Positions 1 through 11,896 of a stretch of 60,000 nt of DNA are shown here, in pieces (the stretch's first letter is position 1; every line of letters starts with the position of its first letter). Below the pieces are notes generated by a model. It did no database searches. It saw nothing but the letters and a program-made list of their open reading frames with translations, and was not told where the DNA came from. Source of the DNA: Adiantum capillus-veneris (taxonomy: Eukaryota > Streptophyta > Polypodiopsida > Polypodiales > Pteridaceae); the NCBI GenBank assembly GCA_014529385.2, contig CM043947.1, forward strand, positions 130,414,391 through 130,474,390, read 5' to 3'. The position numbers were made by a program, and so were the translations under genes.

Positions 1-309
1 CATGCATGTATGTAAGTGCGTGTGAGTACATGAGTGATAGAGAGATTGAAAAAATTGTTTTCTCTCTTATGGGCTGATCTAAGAGGTGCTTGAAGGCAAG
101 TGTGAGAGTAGAAGTGTGTGGGTATATGCGTACAAGAGAGATGGAGATTGAAAACTATTTTTTAAACTTATGGATAGAAAAAACATGTGTGAGAGAGAGG
201 ATGAATGAGCTTGAGACAAAGGGAAAAAGAACGAGAGGGTTAGAGAGCATGACTAAGGGAGAGGGAGGATAAGAGAAGAAGAGGCTGAGAGGGGAGGGGT
301 GTGTGTGTG

Positions 310-344
<35 letters not shown>

Positions 345-1105
345 CCCTCCACTTTGACATTGTCTGTGAGAGAAGGGTGGCAGTGGTCAAACAAATTCTC
401 CACTCCACTTATTGAAAACATATATAATAAAAAATTTTAAATCTTAAAGGGCGGGGCTCTATAGGGAAGAATAAAAGGGAAAGGAGATGCTCTCGCCTCC
501 ACCATCTCTTGATCATAATGCAATTACTTGACCATCCATCGCATGGCAAGCTCTCCTAATCCTTCTAGAGCTTTTATGCGAGACTTTGGCCCTTTGAGTG
601 ACCATTGGATTACAAAATACCTCAAGCCCTACTATCGAGTGTCCCCCAAAAATAACACTTCATCAGATTTCTAGCAAGAACTTCTTGATTTGTCCAGAAA
701 TCTACACTCATGCCACTTTATAGAAAAAACCTTTCCTTTGGTGAAAAAAACGACTAAAAGCTTCCTCGCTCTAGCTGGTGTCATGGTCGGTGTCCTGGTC
801 CCTTTCTTATGACTCCCAATTATGTACCAATGAGTGCTCTAAGGGAAGCTATGAAAAGCACGCATCACATGGATGGGAGGATAATAGCATGCCGGACTAT
901 CCGTTGCGTTACATCTAAGTACCAACCACACTTCTTGTATGCAGACTTCCAACACCATAAAGATCAAAATATGCTCTTGTTGAGAGACAATGAGAGAGTA
1001 ATTTGTTGTAGTTTTTGTCACAAGAAATTATAAATTTAGCCTCCAAGAAGGACATGAACTTCTAAAGTATTGATATCATATGCATTAGGGTCGGAAAGGG
1101 GGGAA
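1..1105. other. Non-coding stretch with a (GA)n tract
   Basis: I see no supported gene here. A (GA)n microsatellite covers about 313-343 and is followed by anonymous sequence. Short open frames on both strands are produced by the microsatellite or show no recognisable domain. Confidence 0.6.
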
Positions 1106-1132
1106 GGGGGGGGGGGGGGGGGGGGGGGGGGG
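1106..1132. repeat. Poly-G homopolymer, 27 bp
   Basis: An uninterrupted run of 27 G, preceded by a shorter G-rich stretch from about 1098. Long G runs are unusual in plant DNA, can form G-quadruplexes and are a common site of assembly or sequencing error, so the exact length is uncertain. Confidence 0.9.
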
Positions 1133-1431
1133 CGGTAATCGTTTACCTTTCAAAAATACCTATATCATTTGCATTCAAGAGGTATTCATAAAACCCCTCT
1201 ACAACACTTCACCATGATTTGAAAGACACCTCTTTTTTCATAAACATGTAGATTTTTGTGCATGTAATTTTATATACTTTGAAATTATTAAAACCCCTCT
1301 GAGTGAACTCACGTGCTACACTTATTTTTGAATTTCACATAATGTTTCCTTGTAGTAGTAGGTAGATCTCCCAAAATGTAACTATATTTGGTGAGCTTAA
1401 ACTAAGGGGGAAAAAGCATGTAGTGGTGGTG

Positions 1432-1609
1432 CTTGGACAGTCCTTTGATAGCACACTACAAATCTCATTTTTATGTTTTACATGTAAAACAAGGTAGCAT
1501 GTTAAAGCATGTACCGGTGGTACCAAAAGGTGGTGTCTTGGACAGTTCTTTGATAACACACTACAAATCCCATTTTCATGTTTTACATGTAAAACAAGGT
1601 AGCATGTTA
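1432..1609. repeat. Imperfect tandem duplication, 73-bp units
   Basis: The 73-bp segment 1432-1504 recurs at 1537-1609, offset by 105 bp, with only a few substitutions. Each copy contains the short palindrome TTTTACATGTAAAAC. No coding function is supported; a local duplication is the simplest reading. Confidence 0.85.
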
Positions 1610-1839
1610 TTTATCATTCCATAGCTTTCTAAAAGTAGTATCTAAAAATGTTTTAATAAAAATTTTACCCGTCTTCACATTTTTGTAAAGGGTACCACCA
1701 AAAAGTACTAAAATTGGTACCACCAAAGCTTACTAAAGGGGATCTTTTAATACCCTTTGCACACATGTGACGTAAATAATTCATTCAAAGTGGCCCCCTC
1801 CGGGGGTAGAATGGCCTCTAGTGATATATACTTGTTGGC

Positions 1840-1935
1840 TTTCTTGTTAAATGAAAATGAAGTGTATGTGATAGGCTCATGTAAAGCATACAAACACAAA
1901 ACCCTTGTGTATGTGTGTGTGTGTGTGTGCACATA

Positions 1936-1978
<43 letters not shown>

Positions 1979-2050
1979 CTAGTGCCAAGATTATCTCCTC
2001 TCACTGTCTGTGAACACATAGCTAAGCAACCCACTACTTAGAAATCCCTC

Positions 2051-2119
<69 letters not shown>

Positions 2120-2201
2120 CACACACACACACACACACACAAACCCTTGCACCACAAAAGGTGGCATATATGGAGACACTGTCTTTTGTAGAGTATGTCT
2201 C

Positions 2202-2240
<39 letters not shown>

Positions 2241-2241
2241 T

Positions 2242-2272
<31 letters not shown>

Positions 2273-2275
2273 ACA

Positions 2276-2331
<56 letters not shown>

Positions 2332-2354
2332 ACACACGTGGAAGGCTACTATGG

Positions 2355-2411
<57 letters not shown>

Positions 2412-2560
2412 CAATCAGAGACAAAAACAATGGCATAGGTGCAAGGTCTTGATAGTCGTAGAACAAGCTAATTGGATTGTTGGTCCATTCTACTCCAAAA
2501 TACTGAACTTGAGCATCTTTGCCTCCTCTACTAGGAAAGTGTGGCAAGTGTGATAGGGGC
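1840..2560. repeat. Composite microsatellite unit A (GT, CT, GA, CA tracts)
   Basis: This block alternates (GT)n and (CT)n at 1910-1975, (TG)n(AG)n at 2052-2117, (CA)n at 2121-2140, (CT)n(CA)n runs at 2206-2329 and (TG)n(AG)n at 2355-2407. The unique DNA between the tracts is related to unit B near 5.3-5.75 kb: the sequence after the last GA tract (2408-2550) matches 5591-5735, and 2150-2210 matches the reverse complement of about 5393-5445. Open frames across it are artefacts of dinucleotide repeats (Ser-Leu, Arg-Glu, Cys-Val, His-Thr). Confidence 0.8.
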
Positions 2561-4032
2561 CTTATTGGCCTCCTCAAAGGGGTGAGGCTTTAGTGATGCC
2601 TCTCTTTTTTATTATGAAAAAGAAGAGGTTAAATTTTTAAAAATGCACAACGTTTTAATTGGATGGAAGAGGTAAAAGATACTCATTGTAAAGACAAACA
2701 AATATATTCACATGCATTAAATAATGTAAAGGATACTCTTGAGTCATCCATATCTACTTCTTACATAACAAGATCAATATGGTGTATATGGAAGTGGCTG
2801 CAAGCATGGATACCCCTTGACTTTCTCTTCCTCTACCAATGATGCACGTTGGTTGCCAATGACACTTTGTTTGCCCTTCCTTTGCCAATGTGGGTTGCCA
2901 ATTGTGCTTGCTCTACAACGTGGGATGCCAACGACAGTGTTGCGTTGAGCTCAGGAGACAAACAAGCTGGCATTGAGCACTGCCTTGATGCTGGATGCCA
3001 AGCCTTGTCTAAGCTATAGACAACCAATGAGGGTGTTGGGCCAAGCTTGCTCTACCCTGAACATGGAATGCAGATACGAAGCTTTGCCTTGAAATGAGGG
3101 CGACCAATGAGGGAATGATGAAGGATTGGACATTTGAAGGGATGGGTGTTGGGGTGACATGGTTTGGGTAGGGTGGGAAAGGGAGCTAAATGGAAACAAG
3201 AGGGCATCTTCAAAGGCTGAAAGGTGTAGGCTAGAGGGGATTTGTAGGTAGAGAGCAGGGCAACTAGACATATACCATCAAATTAGTGTGTTGAAGATGC
3301 ATAGAGGAAGGGCCTCTACAACAAAGGCCGATTGTGCAATAGATTCACGATGGGGAAGCGAGGGGTGGACATTGTGGCAATAACCAAATGAGAAAAGATG
3401 CATTGATGCTATATTGGCGAGTGGAGGGTGTAGAGGGAAAGTGCAAGAGAGTGGGTCGCCGGAAGATGTGTATGGTTGTGATCGTATATTCTTGAATTTA
3501 CAGTTGCCTCTCTATAGCCTATGTGATGCAAGCATGACAAGCACTTGGTTCTGCTCTCATAGCCATGAACAAGAGCCCACTTGCAATGAGGACATGGTCT
3601 CTTGCCATGCTATGTGGGAATAGTAGAGGAGAGTACTCCGTCTTGCTTGTAAAAATTAGTGTTCTACACTTTCATATCAAGGATTATAATAGGTGCTCCT
3701 ACATGGAAAGCATAATGTAGAGACAAAACACAGAGGGCAAGGGAAGCTTGAAGTAAAGCGTTTCAAGTAGCAAATAAGGTGAGGCTGCTACAAATAGCGA
3801 GTGTGTGAAGGGTTGGACAACTTGCAAGATAAAAGGGGGAGACTCAAAAAGATGAAAACAAATGAAGAAGAAGGCTGAAGCGTGGATGGAAACTGCCAAC
3901 ATGCTGCAAGGTGTATGGCCGTGCCCGTCTTCAAGAGCCTATTTTGATTTACTGAATTGTCGATGCAGGCCGGCTCAAGGAAAGTGTGCGTTGGCAAAGC
4001 GGCCTCGCAGCTAAAGGGCTCTATGCAGGCAC

Positions 4033-4034
<2 letters not shown>
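2561..4034. other. Gene-free stretch
   Basis: No reading frame here shows a recognisable domain and no long terminal repeat, polypurine tract or RNA gene was seen. The sequence contains scattered repeats of a TTGCCAATG-like phrase between 2835 and 3010, suggesting a decayed short tandem repeat. Confidence 0.5.
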
Positions 4035-4080
<46 letters not shown>

Positions 4081-4530
4081 CGGGTAGAAAAATCATGTGA
4101 ATATTGCCTTCCAGCAGGCCACATCAAACGATGACAAGAATGTCTGCTTAAATAATGCAAAAAATACTAAAAATGTACAACTCAATGTCTATGCAAGTGT
4201 GGGGTGCAGATGACGCGTAGGTCTGGGACAATGTGGGAGGGGAAACACTCCGAGTGAGGCAACGATGGAGAGGGCTAGTGGAATGCCTTTTAGGTTGTGC
4301 TCGGATCAGGTGGGAGAAGCGGTGTCTCCAGTAGAGTGGAGATGATACCTCCAACACCAATGCTAATGGTTGGCAAAGCCAAGCGGTCGGGGCTTATGAT
4401 TGTTGCAATCAATAGAAATTGACAAGCAACTCATAGGAGTTGTAGGGGGTTTTGGATTTTGGGAGAGGGTTTAAGGAACTCTTGGCAGATTCTTACAATG
4501 GATATGTAAATAAGGACAAGAAAATACTAA

Positions 4531-4604
<74 letters not shown>
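4035..4604. repeat. Two long (GA)n microsatellites
   Basis: Pure (AG)n covers 4035-4079 and again 4537-4604, separated by about 460 bp of anonymous sequence. Neither belongs to a recognised element. Confidence 0.9.
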
Positions 4605-4608
<4 letters not shown>

Positions 4609-4689
4609 CAAGGCTACAAGGCGTTGCAATCAGACATGCATTTCATTTGCAATTGCAAAATGACGACCCTTACATACCTCTCTAGCAAG

Positions 4690-5290
4690 ACTAGTAACCC
4701 TAAAAAAAAACCTACTCTACTATGCTTGATTGCCAAGGGATTTTCTAAAGTGTCTCTATAATTAGAGGTCCACCTTGGTCATGTTGGGAGTCTATTTAGT
4801 TTATTGTAACTAGCCATTTTATAGACTGACCTTGTGATTTCATCACTTGTCTTTTCTTTGTCTTTGCGATTCCTTAGTGTTTCCTTGGTATCATGGACAC
4901 ACATGAAAATTCACACTTTCAGGGACTTAATTTAGAAGCCAAATGATGAATCACACAAACTGCCTTTCTTTCCTTACTTTAAGGCCACATACAACAAAGG
5001 TAACAAAAATCACTCCTTGCTGTATCATGGCATCTCTCCCCTCTCTCCCCTTGTTTTAGTTGGGTGCCATAAGATGGTGGAGGCACCTTCTCTCTCTCTC
5101 TCTTCCTTCTTTTTCTTCTTCTTCTTCGTTTAAGTTCGGTGCCTTAATTAAGTTAATTACTCTGCCAGATGAGGAGGTTGATGGGTGTGTGCGGCGCATC
5201 CACTAGACAAGAGCGATGAGGACGCTGTGTGCCGACGTTGACACGGGGTCGTCAAAACCACAACAGGCTGACAAAGAAGTTTGAAAGAGA
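4690..5290. other. Gene-free stretch with CT- and TTC-rich runs
   Basis: No supported gene. A short (CT)n run near 5090-5103 grades into TTC-rich sequence at 5104-5128. Confidence 0.5.
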
Positions 5291-5347
5291 GAAAAATCAA
5301 AGTGGATGTGGTAGGCTCCTGTTAAATCGTTAAAAAAACAGTTACCC

Positions 5348-5397
<50 letters not shown>

Positions 5398-5545
5398 CTT
5401 ATTTTACGGCGAAAGACAGTGTCTCCATCTTGCCACCTTTTGGGGAGAGAGACAGAGAGAGAGAAAGGCTTTCTCAGTAGTGGGTCTCTAATTAGGAGAC
5501 AGCGAGAGGAGGGCACTCTTAGCACTGGGTCGTTCACACACACAC

Positions 5546-5592
<47 letters not shown>

Positions 5593-5745
5593 CCTGAATC
5601 AGAGAAAGCAGCAATGGCGTAGGCGCAAGGTCTTGACAGTTGGTAGAACAAGCAAACTGCATATTTGTTGGCCCATTCTACTCCAAAAATGCCCAACACG
5701 AGCATCTGATCTGCCTCCTCTAATAGGTGAGTGTGGCTGCCCTTT
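5290..5745. repeat. Composite microsatellite unit B
   Basis: Contains (TG)n(AG)n at 5349-5394 and (CA)n then (GA)n at 5536-5590. Its 5' flank (about 5300-5348) resembles 1855-1910 and its 3' flank (5591-5735) resembles 2408-2550, while the middle is the reverse complement of 2150-2210. Units A and B are therefore two copies of one dispersed repeat whose interior has been inverted or rearranged around the microsatellites. Confidence 0.7.
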
Positions 5746-5989
5746 TGATTTTACCTCTGTCAAGACCGTGCCCCTACGTCATGCCTACCACAAGACGGAA
5801 GCTAATTGTCCTGACATGCTAGAAGCTTCAAGGTTGGAGTTCTTCTTCTTCTTCTTCTTCTTCTGCCAGTGCCGTTGGACTTGAAATTAATTGCTGCTGC
5901 TTGAATGACTTTTAAAAGCATTTAAAAGTAGGGCAATGAATCTCTGTTGCAAATTTTGCAGTGATCTAGCTTACAACAAATATCCTTTC

Positions 5990-7625
5990 TTAAGTGGTTG
6001 CTTCTCCCACAGTTTCTTCATCTCTTCTTTGAAGTGCTAGCCACATTTGCTTCAATGGATGCTGTATCTCGTGGATGCTTTTATCATGGTGGCTTTCTTC
6101 ATCTTCTTCTCCTCTTGTTGTAGAGTATTGATCACTTCTACAAGGTTCTTTATCCTTCAAGCTGATCACAATTTGATGACAATCTGAATTGTTATTGAAA
6201 GCTTTGAGAATAATTGCAACATTATCATCAAGATCAATATGAGACTCAATGTACACAAGCTAAGTTAAATTGATTGGAGCCCAATAACATCGGAGGCAAT
6301 ATATATTCATCTTAGCCCAAAAACTAGTCTTGCTTGGTGGGCCTCACTATGTAACATGAATATAGCAGGACATATACAAATTGGCATTTAACATCGCGCA
6401 CTGAAGGAAACAGAAGCATGACTAATTTGGCAATGGCGGCACTACGTGAAAGGCAGATATACCTTCGGAAAATGCTATAGTTGTTTTGAGAGGAGACGGA
6501 GTTTAGTGCTTGGATTGTAACCTTGTAGGCCTTGAGAACTTCATATTGACACCTAGTATGGGAGAAACGAGGACAAATATAGTATGGCATCAATTTGTTT
6601 AGGTCTAAAGTAAAGATGCACAAAGTGCATTTACGATTGCATTACACTACATGTATTCACTACTTATGCATTTAATTCTTTAATACACGACATATTGAAA
6701 TTGTTATTATGTGCCTACCTACCATATGCAAAGAGTTGTATGTATAATTAACATATACAGATACAGATGTTGATCGACATCGAGTGTATAGTTCTGAAAG
6801 CATCATGTAGGTAAAGAAAACAAAAGGAAGCAATGTACAAAATTCTAAAACAAGCAAATTGATAAAGCATCAATGGATTGCAATTTGAAATGAAGTACTT
6901 TACTGACCTGAAATGTTGTACAGATGTTTTTGGATTGTCCAAGCTACACGCCAATCTTTGACTCTAGCTACAAAAAAGGAACGTGAATAGTTAAACATTT
7001 CATCATGCAATGAAGCATCATAAATTGAAGATGTTAAGTATTTAGTGCATGTCATGCAGAAGTGCCATACAAAAGTATGGTGGAGAGTTGGCACTGTGGT
7101 CTCTCCAAAAATTATAAAAAATGGAAGCCGTGCCCTGCCCCGTAGCGTTTATGTGTTGCGCCAAGCAAACACATAGTCATGGGGAGTTGGATGGATATAA
7201 CGAACCTTGCAGTGTAGTCCAGCTGGAGTTGTACGTTTGTGCAATCGAAACGTCCAATGTTTTGAGTATATGTTCTCCCTGTCAGACACAAAATACACAT
7301 TATGATAAATACATGGTATGTAGCATATTGATTAAGCTTAAAGAGAAATAGATCTAATTTTATTGCATGCGCAATAGCTGGGCCTGATAAGAACGTCACC
7401 AAAAAGGAACTCGTTGAAAAAAATAATGATGGAAAACCGGTATCATTGAAGAGCGCTCCCACTGATTCGCTTGTTTTTGTGAATCGTTGGGCTGGCATAG
7501 TTGCCAGTCGTTTACAAATTTGGCAAACTTCGGCTTCTCGATAGTGGCCTTCTCTTTCTATGACATGTGCGAGCTTTTCTAACAAGTCAATTTTTGGATC
7601 TTAATATTGGCAACGTTTTGGAGGT
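5990..7625 (-). CDS. Candidate spliced host gene, unknown product (weak)
   Basis: I do not recognise the product. On the minus strand several short open blocks are bounded by plausible splice sites. A leading block near 7612-7380 is open for about 75 codons. The blocks 7206-7278 and 6908-6967 are each flanked by AG/GT signals and join in phase to give an uninterrupted frame. A third block, 6723-6793, follows in the same phase. A further open block at about 6472-6555 has good AG and GT borders, and a possible terminal exon with stop runs from about 6257 to 5990 after a TTTAACTTAG acceptor. The last two joins do not keep phase with the simple model, so exons are missing or the model is wrong in part. 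It is the only place in the window outside retroelements where several splice signals and open frames agree. Alternatives are a decayed pseudogene or chance. Confidence 0.3.
6908..6967 (-). CDS. Candidate internal exon of the unknown spliced gene
   Basis: A 60-nt block with a strong acceptor (TTCCTTTTTTGTAG just upstream on the minus strand) and a strong donor (CAG before GTCAGTAAAG). Only one of its three frames is open, and that frame needs exactly the one leftover base supplied by the upstream block at 7206-7278. The encoded stretch is hydrophobic with two tryptophans. Confidence 0.35.
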
Positions 7626-7656
7626 TACGAATACTTTTATTTTCCGAGTTGAGGTG

Positions 7657-7736
7657 GAGTTTGTGATATATTTTGTCTTTGTTTGTTACTCTTAATGAGT
7701 TTGTGATATATTTTGTCTTTGTTTGTTACTCTTAAT
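7657..7736. repeat. Perfect 40-bp tandem duplication
   Basis: The 40-bp unit at 7657-7696 is repeated exactly at 7697-7736, which implies a recent event. Confidence 0.95.
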
Positions 7737-7901
7737 TTGTTGTGAAAGAGTCTAGACTTTTTGATGGTTCAATATTATTCTTGGTTATTGTTGAAATTTG
7801 TCGAGGTAGCGGGATCGATGCCCTTTATATTACATGTACAAGCTTTTCATGGTGCTGTTTTTACTTGATTCTTATGAGATTGCTCTTGTCGACTTTTTTG
7901 T

Positions 7902-8460
7902 AAACACCACTAGCGCTACTTTATCTCACTCTATAGATTTGCTGGCGAGTCTCACAGCTCCCTCGTCTCTCTCTCATCATCTGAGTTGCAGCACGTTGTT
8001 TATTTTTCTTGTAGACGACGTGCTGCTTCTCTTGGTCGCCCTTGTGATTTGTCAACTCTTGCAGGTGACATCCTCCTCTTAATCTGCGTCATCCCTTGCT
8101 AGTGCTCCAATCACCTTCTTCTTCACACTCTGCTCCTTTGTCTCTAGTGGTCGCATGATGCTGTTCCACGATGCTATTCCTCTACAAACACCACTAGCAC
8201 TACTTTATCTAGCTCTGCACATTTGCTCCGAGTCTCACTACTCCCTCGTCAACCTTCCTTGTTTGAGTTGCAGCACGTTGTTTATTTGGCTTGCAGATGG
8301 CGTGTTGCTTCTCCCCTCTCGGTTGCCCTCATGACTTGTCAACTCCTACAGGCGATGTCCTTCTCCTCCTCTGTGTCGGCCCTTGAGAGTGCTCCAATCA
8401 CCTTCTTCTTTGCGCTTTGCTCCTTTGTCTCTGGTGGTTGCGCGATTCTATTCTCCTTCT
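7902..8460. repeat. Imperfect tandem duplication, about 284-bp units
   Basis: The segment beginning at 7902 recurs from 8186 with an offset of 284 bp and moderate divergence. Both copies share the phrases GAGTTGCAGCACGTTGTTTA and GTGCTCCAATCACCTTCTTC. Copy 1 and copy 2 have short open frames that are not collinear, so no conserved protein is supported. Confidence 0.8.
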
Positions 8461-8640
8461 GTAGTTGTTCATTTGGCTTATAACTGCAAGTCGACCTCCC
8501 GATATAAACGATGCTCCTTTTTACTTGTTAACACAATTGTCACGTAGTCGCTTGAGTAGCATGATTAATTGTAGAAGAGGCGAATGGAGAATACATCAGA
8601 GGAGGGTCCGCCATAGATCAGAGGATGAGAAGGCAGTAGT

Positions 8641-8645
<5 letters not shown>

Positions 8646-8702
<57 letters not shown>
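8646..8702. repeat. (TG)n(AG)n compound microsatellite
   Basis: A run of TG to about 8673 passes directly into AG to 8702, the same TG-to-AG junction as in units A and B. Confidence 0.9.
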
Positions 8703-8706
<4 letters not shown>

Positions 8707-8804
8707 ATAGATAGAGACAAACCTGCTGCTTCTGGGGAAGCTGCGAACTGCCTGGGAGAAGTTCGAAGTGCTTCTGAGCGCAGATGAGCAACGTAGACTC
8801 GCAC

Positions 8805-9961
8805 ACCGTTTTTTAATTTGATTCAGTCGGTAGCGTAGAGCTTTTGAGTCTTGACGACATCGTTTTGTTTTGCTTTTTTAATCTAAATGTAATGCCACAT
8901 GGTGGCTTCTGCTTTCAGATACTTGAAAAAGCACCTTTGGCTCACCAAGTAAAAATGAACCTCTTCAATCAGATTTTGTGTCATTTGCTTACATTCCAAA
9001 GAGTATTTTCGAAATTTCCAAGCACCCCATGCGTGTGTGGCATCATCCAAGTGGTGCGCCACACTCTCATCTAGGGCTATGAGGATTATTTGATTTTTTG
9101 TTCACATCTATTTTGAACTTCTTCAAGTGATGTTTGAGTTTTCCTTCTGACTAACTACGTCACACACATTCTTCTTCGTCAATTGTGCTTAGGACTCCAT
9201 TGGCCAAGCTGTGTGAGACCCAATCCCCTTTAACTTTATCAAGTTTGACCATGTCCATAAGTATCAAGGATTTGACCAATAACAAGCCTTGAGGAGTTGG
9301 TATATCATATGTACGTTCAAGGCATATTTAAAAACCCTATAATCATGAAACTTTTTATTAACTCAATACATTGTATGAATGTAATAAGCTATGTCAATTT
9401 TTATATAACACTGCTTGTAGGTATTTTTTTACAAGTTTCATAGATTTAAAATGTCCTCCCCCATTAACAAGCTAAAATAATTCATATGGCTAAATACACA
9501 AGCAAAAAACCTTGCACAGTCTTGAAACAAAGCTTGAAAGTTAGAGTTCCTGTATGAAATAGTCTCTATGAGGGAACTGGAGCTTACAAATTTGACCTAG
9601 CTTCCTAGTTTTTATGAGCAATTTTCTCTCCCCTCAATCTTGCATAGCTAAGTGAAAGAGTAAAGTTTTTTTCTTGCAATACTCACAACTGTGAGTAGAA
9701 ATATATTAATACTCCAAAAAGAATTACAATTAAATTCTTGCTCACATCGAGCCAACACATCCTTAGCTCATAAGATGCAAAAGGACATGAAAATAAACAA
9801 CTAGCTTTATAGTAAGCCACCCTTGCTTATCCAAAAGCACCCCAACTTTCCCTACAAGATTTGCCATAGGAGGCAAGCCTTTTGCTACAAAACACAGGAA
9901 ATATCATATCACTAAGACAGCATATCACTAACACAATCCTATACAAACCAATTGAAACTCC
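8805..9961. other. Gene-free stretch
   Basis: No supported gene, RNA gene or terminal repeat was found. The sequence is AT-rich with short open frames only. Confidence 0.5.
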
Positions 9962-10291
9962 GTGGATTGGCTAGTTTCGGACACCACATTGAGTGTGTCA
10001 TTGCGGAGTAAGCTATATAAGGATGTACAAAGGTCTGTCCAAACCTTTGTACCCACTAAATTGGTAAAGCTTGCAAATTTCTATCCTATTAGTATATTTG
10101 TTGAGCTTTTTCACACCTACCATGTACATGTCACTAAGACTATTATAGTCTACAAATCCCTTGATTCTTCATTCTGTGATAAGCCTTTCGATCAAGGATG
10201 GTATGTGAAGGAGGTGGATGGCATATGCTATGAGATTGCACTTGACATTCTGGTTGTCAAGGAGTTGAGGTTTCGAGGGAACTTTTTCTAG
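9962..10291 (+). CDS. Unrecognised 109-codon open frame
   Basis: An ATG-initiated frame of 109 codons ending just inside the left arm of the inverted repeat. I recognise no family. Composition is protein-like (mixed, with aromatic residues spread along it) and not driven by a microsatellite, but no splice, promoter or homology evidence is visible. Part of a decayed element is as likely as a gene. Confidence 0.2.
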   Translation: MDWLVSDTTLSVSLRSKLYKDVQRSVQTFVPTKLVKLANFYPISIFVELFHTYHVHVTKTIIVYKSLDSSFCDKPFDQGWYVKEVDGICYEIALDILVVKELRFRGNFF

Positions 10292-10329
10292 ATTTTTGCT
10301 CAATTGAGCAATTAAGAGAAAAAGCTCGC

Positions 10330-11865
10330 TGTCGTGCAGCTCCACTCCCATGCTAAGAAATATGTCAAGAAGATGCAGATCAAGCTTATTGAAGGCCTAC
10401 TTGATTAATGGTCAGTGATGAGGGCTTGTTAACAGGACAAGTGTAATGATTAATGTATGCCAGATGCGGGCTTAAAAGGGCCAACAAATGTCTTGGTGAT
10501 GCTAAACAGTGAGTATGCTTATTATGGTCATAGCTGGGGTTTTATTAATCAAAGTCAAAGAACTTGAAGGGCTCTACGTGCCTGTCTTTACGGCTCATCA
10601 ATCAGAGCTACAAATAAGAAGTTATGGTAGCATAAAGTTTAAGTCGATGCAGATCCGTACCGGATTGGGCAACTGCAACTGAGGGGACAAAAATGAAATG
10701 AATGCACGGGCCTGAAGTTCTCGCTTTGTGGAGTACGTCGGTTTTTTTAGATCAGCAAATCGGAGTTCCGATTGCCAAGATATTAGCTGTTGAAGATGCA
10801 CCGGGGGTCGGTTCCGTACTAGTCCGGTCCGCTCGGTCGGTGTGCCATCTGGGATTTTTTGAGCTTCATTCAGGTTTTGGAATGCGAGATCAGTAATAGC
10901 TTGAGGAGTCTGATGTCTGGGATGCCATTCCATGCAGTGCTTGGCTGGCAATAGTCGTGATTGGCAATGCCCGGCTAGCAGAAACAAACCTCTAGTACTC
11001 TTTAACCGAATGTGATGGGAAGGCCTTAATTCAAATGCAATCACTCATACTTGCATCTAGCAGGCTTGTGGCACTAATCAAGGCCATTTATGGGCACAAA
11101 AATTGACGGTAATATTACTACTCAGGGGATGTTGGAAATAATGATGTCATGCGAGGCGTTGCCTCAACCAATGTGTATAGGGTTGTACCGAAGAGATTTT
11201 GCAATGCACTGCTCAATAGCTATGCCAAATGTGATGCCCTTCTTGAAATGGCCAAGGGCCTATGGCCGCCCAAGAGGTAAGCCGGCCGCCCAATGCCCAA
11301 ATCATAAGCTTAAGGGATGCCCGCCCACTATAATTCAGGGGCCACCCTAATTATAGAGGTGTGTGTAAAACAAAGAAAAGCAAGGAGTCGACAGCGTGAG
11401 CAGGCGGCGCAAAGAAGAAAGAAAGGCTCGCGCCAGTCAAGGCAAGTCGCTGATGCCATCGCCATAGTGTTGAAAAACACTCAAGAGCACCTCGCGCAGA
11501 GTTTCGATGCTAGTCCTGTCAAATTCTGCATTGGTTGAAATCCCGCCCTGCCACATCACCAGGGATTCGTTCCCATTAGCGACATCGCTAATGGGATGGG
11601 GAATGTTTTTTGAGAAAACGAGGGCATGAAGTCGAGGGGTTGTGGAAGAGGAGTCGAAGGGCAAGAAGAGGAAGAGGACTCGGAGAGGCAAAGCTCCCTC
11701 TCCCTCGCTCTCATCCTCGAAGCTAGCTAAGCGGAGATGGGCAAAGGAAGAGTTGAAGGAGGGAACAAGGGCAAGAAGAAGAAAACGAAGGCGAGGAGGG
11801 CTCGCAGCAAAAGAGGAAAGAGCTCCCTCTCTCTCGCTCTTATCCTCGGAGCAAGCAAAGCTTGT

Positions 11866-11896
<31 letters not shown>

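Noticed and set aside
1747-2577. Several overlapping frames of 85-165 codons on both strands
   Set aside because: They translate dinucleotide repeats (Ser-Leu, Arg-Glu, His-Thr, Cys-Val) and change frame with tract length; there is no domain.
1747-2577. Telomere- or centromere-type repeat at the microsatellite cluster
   Set aside because: Only dinucleotide tracts are present; no TTTAGGG arrays were seen.
7112-7585. Nucleoside diphosphate kinase-like domain in the minus-strand frame (SGPAIAHAIK resembles the family's SGP motif)
   Set aside because: Only one short phrase fits; the catalytic His motif and the remaining fold are not visible, so I keep the frame as unknown.
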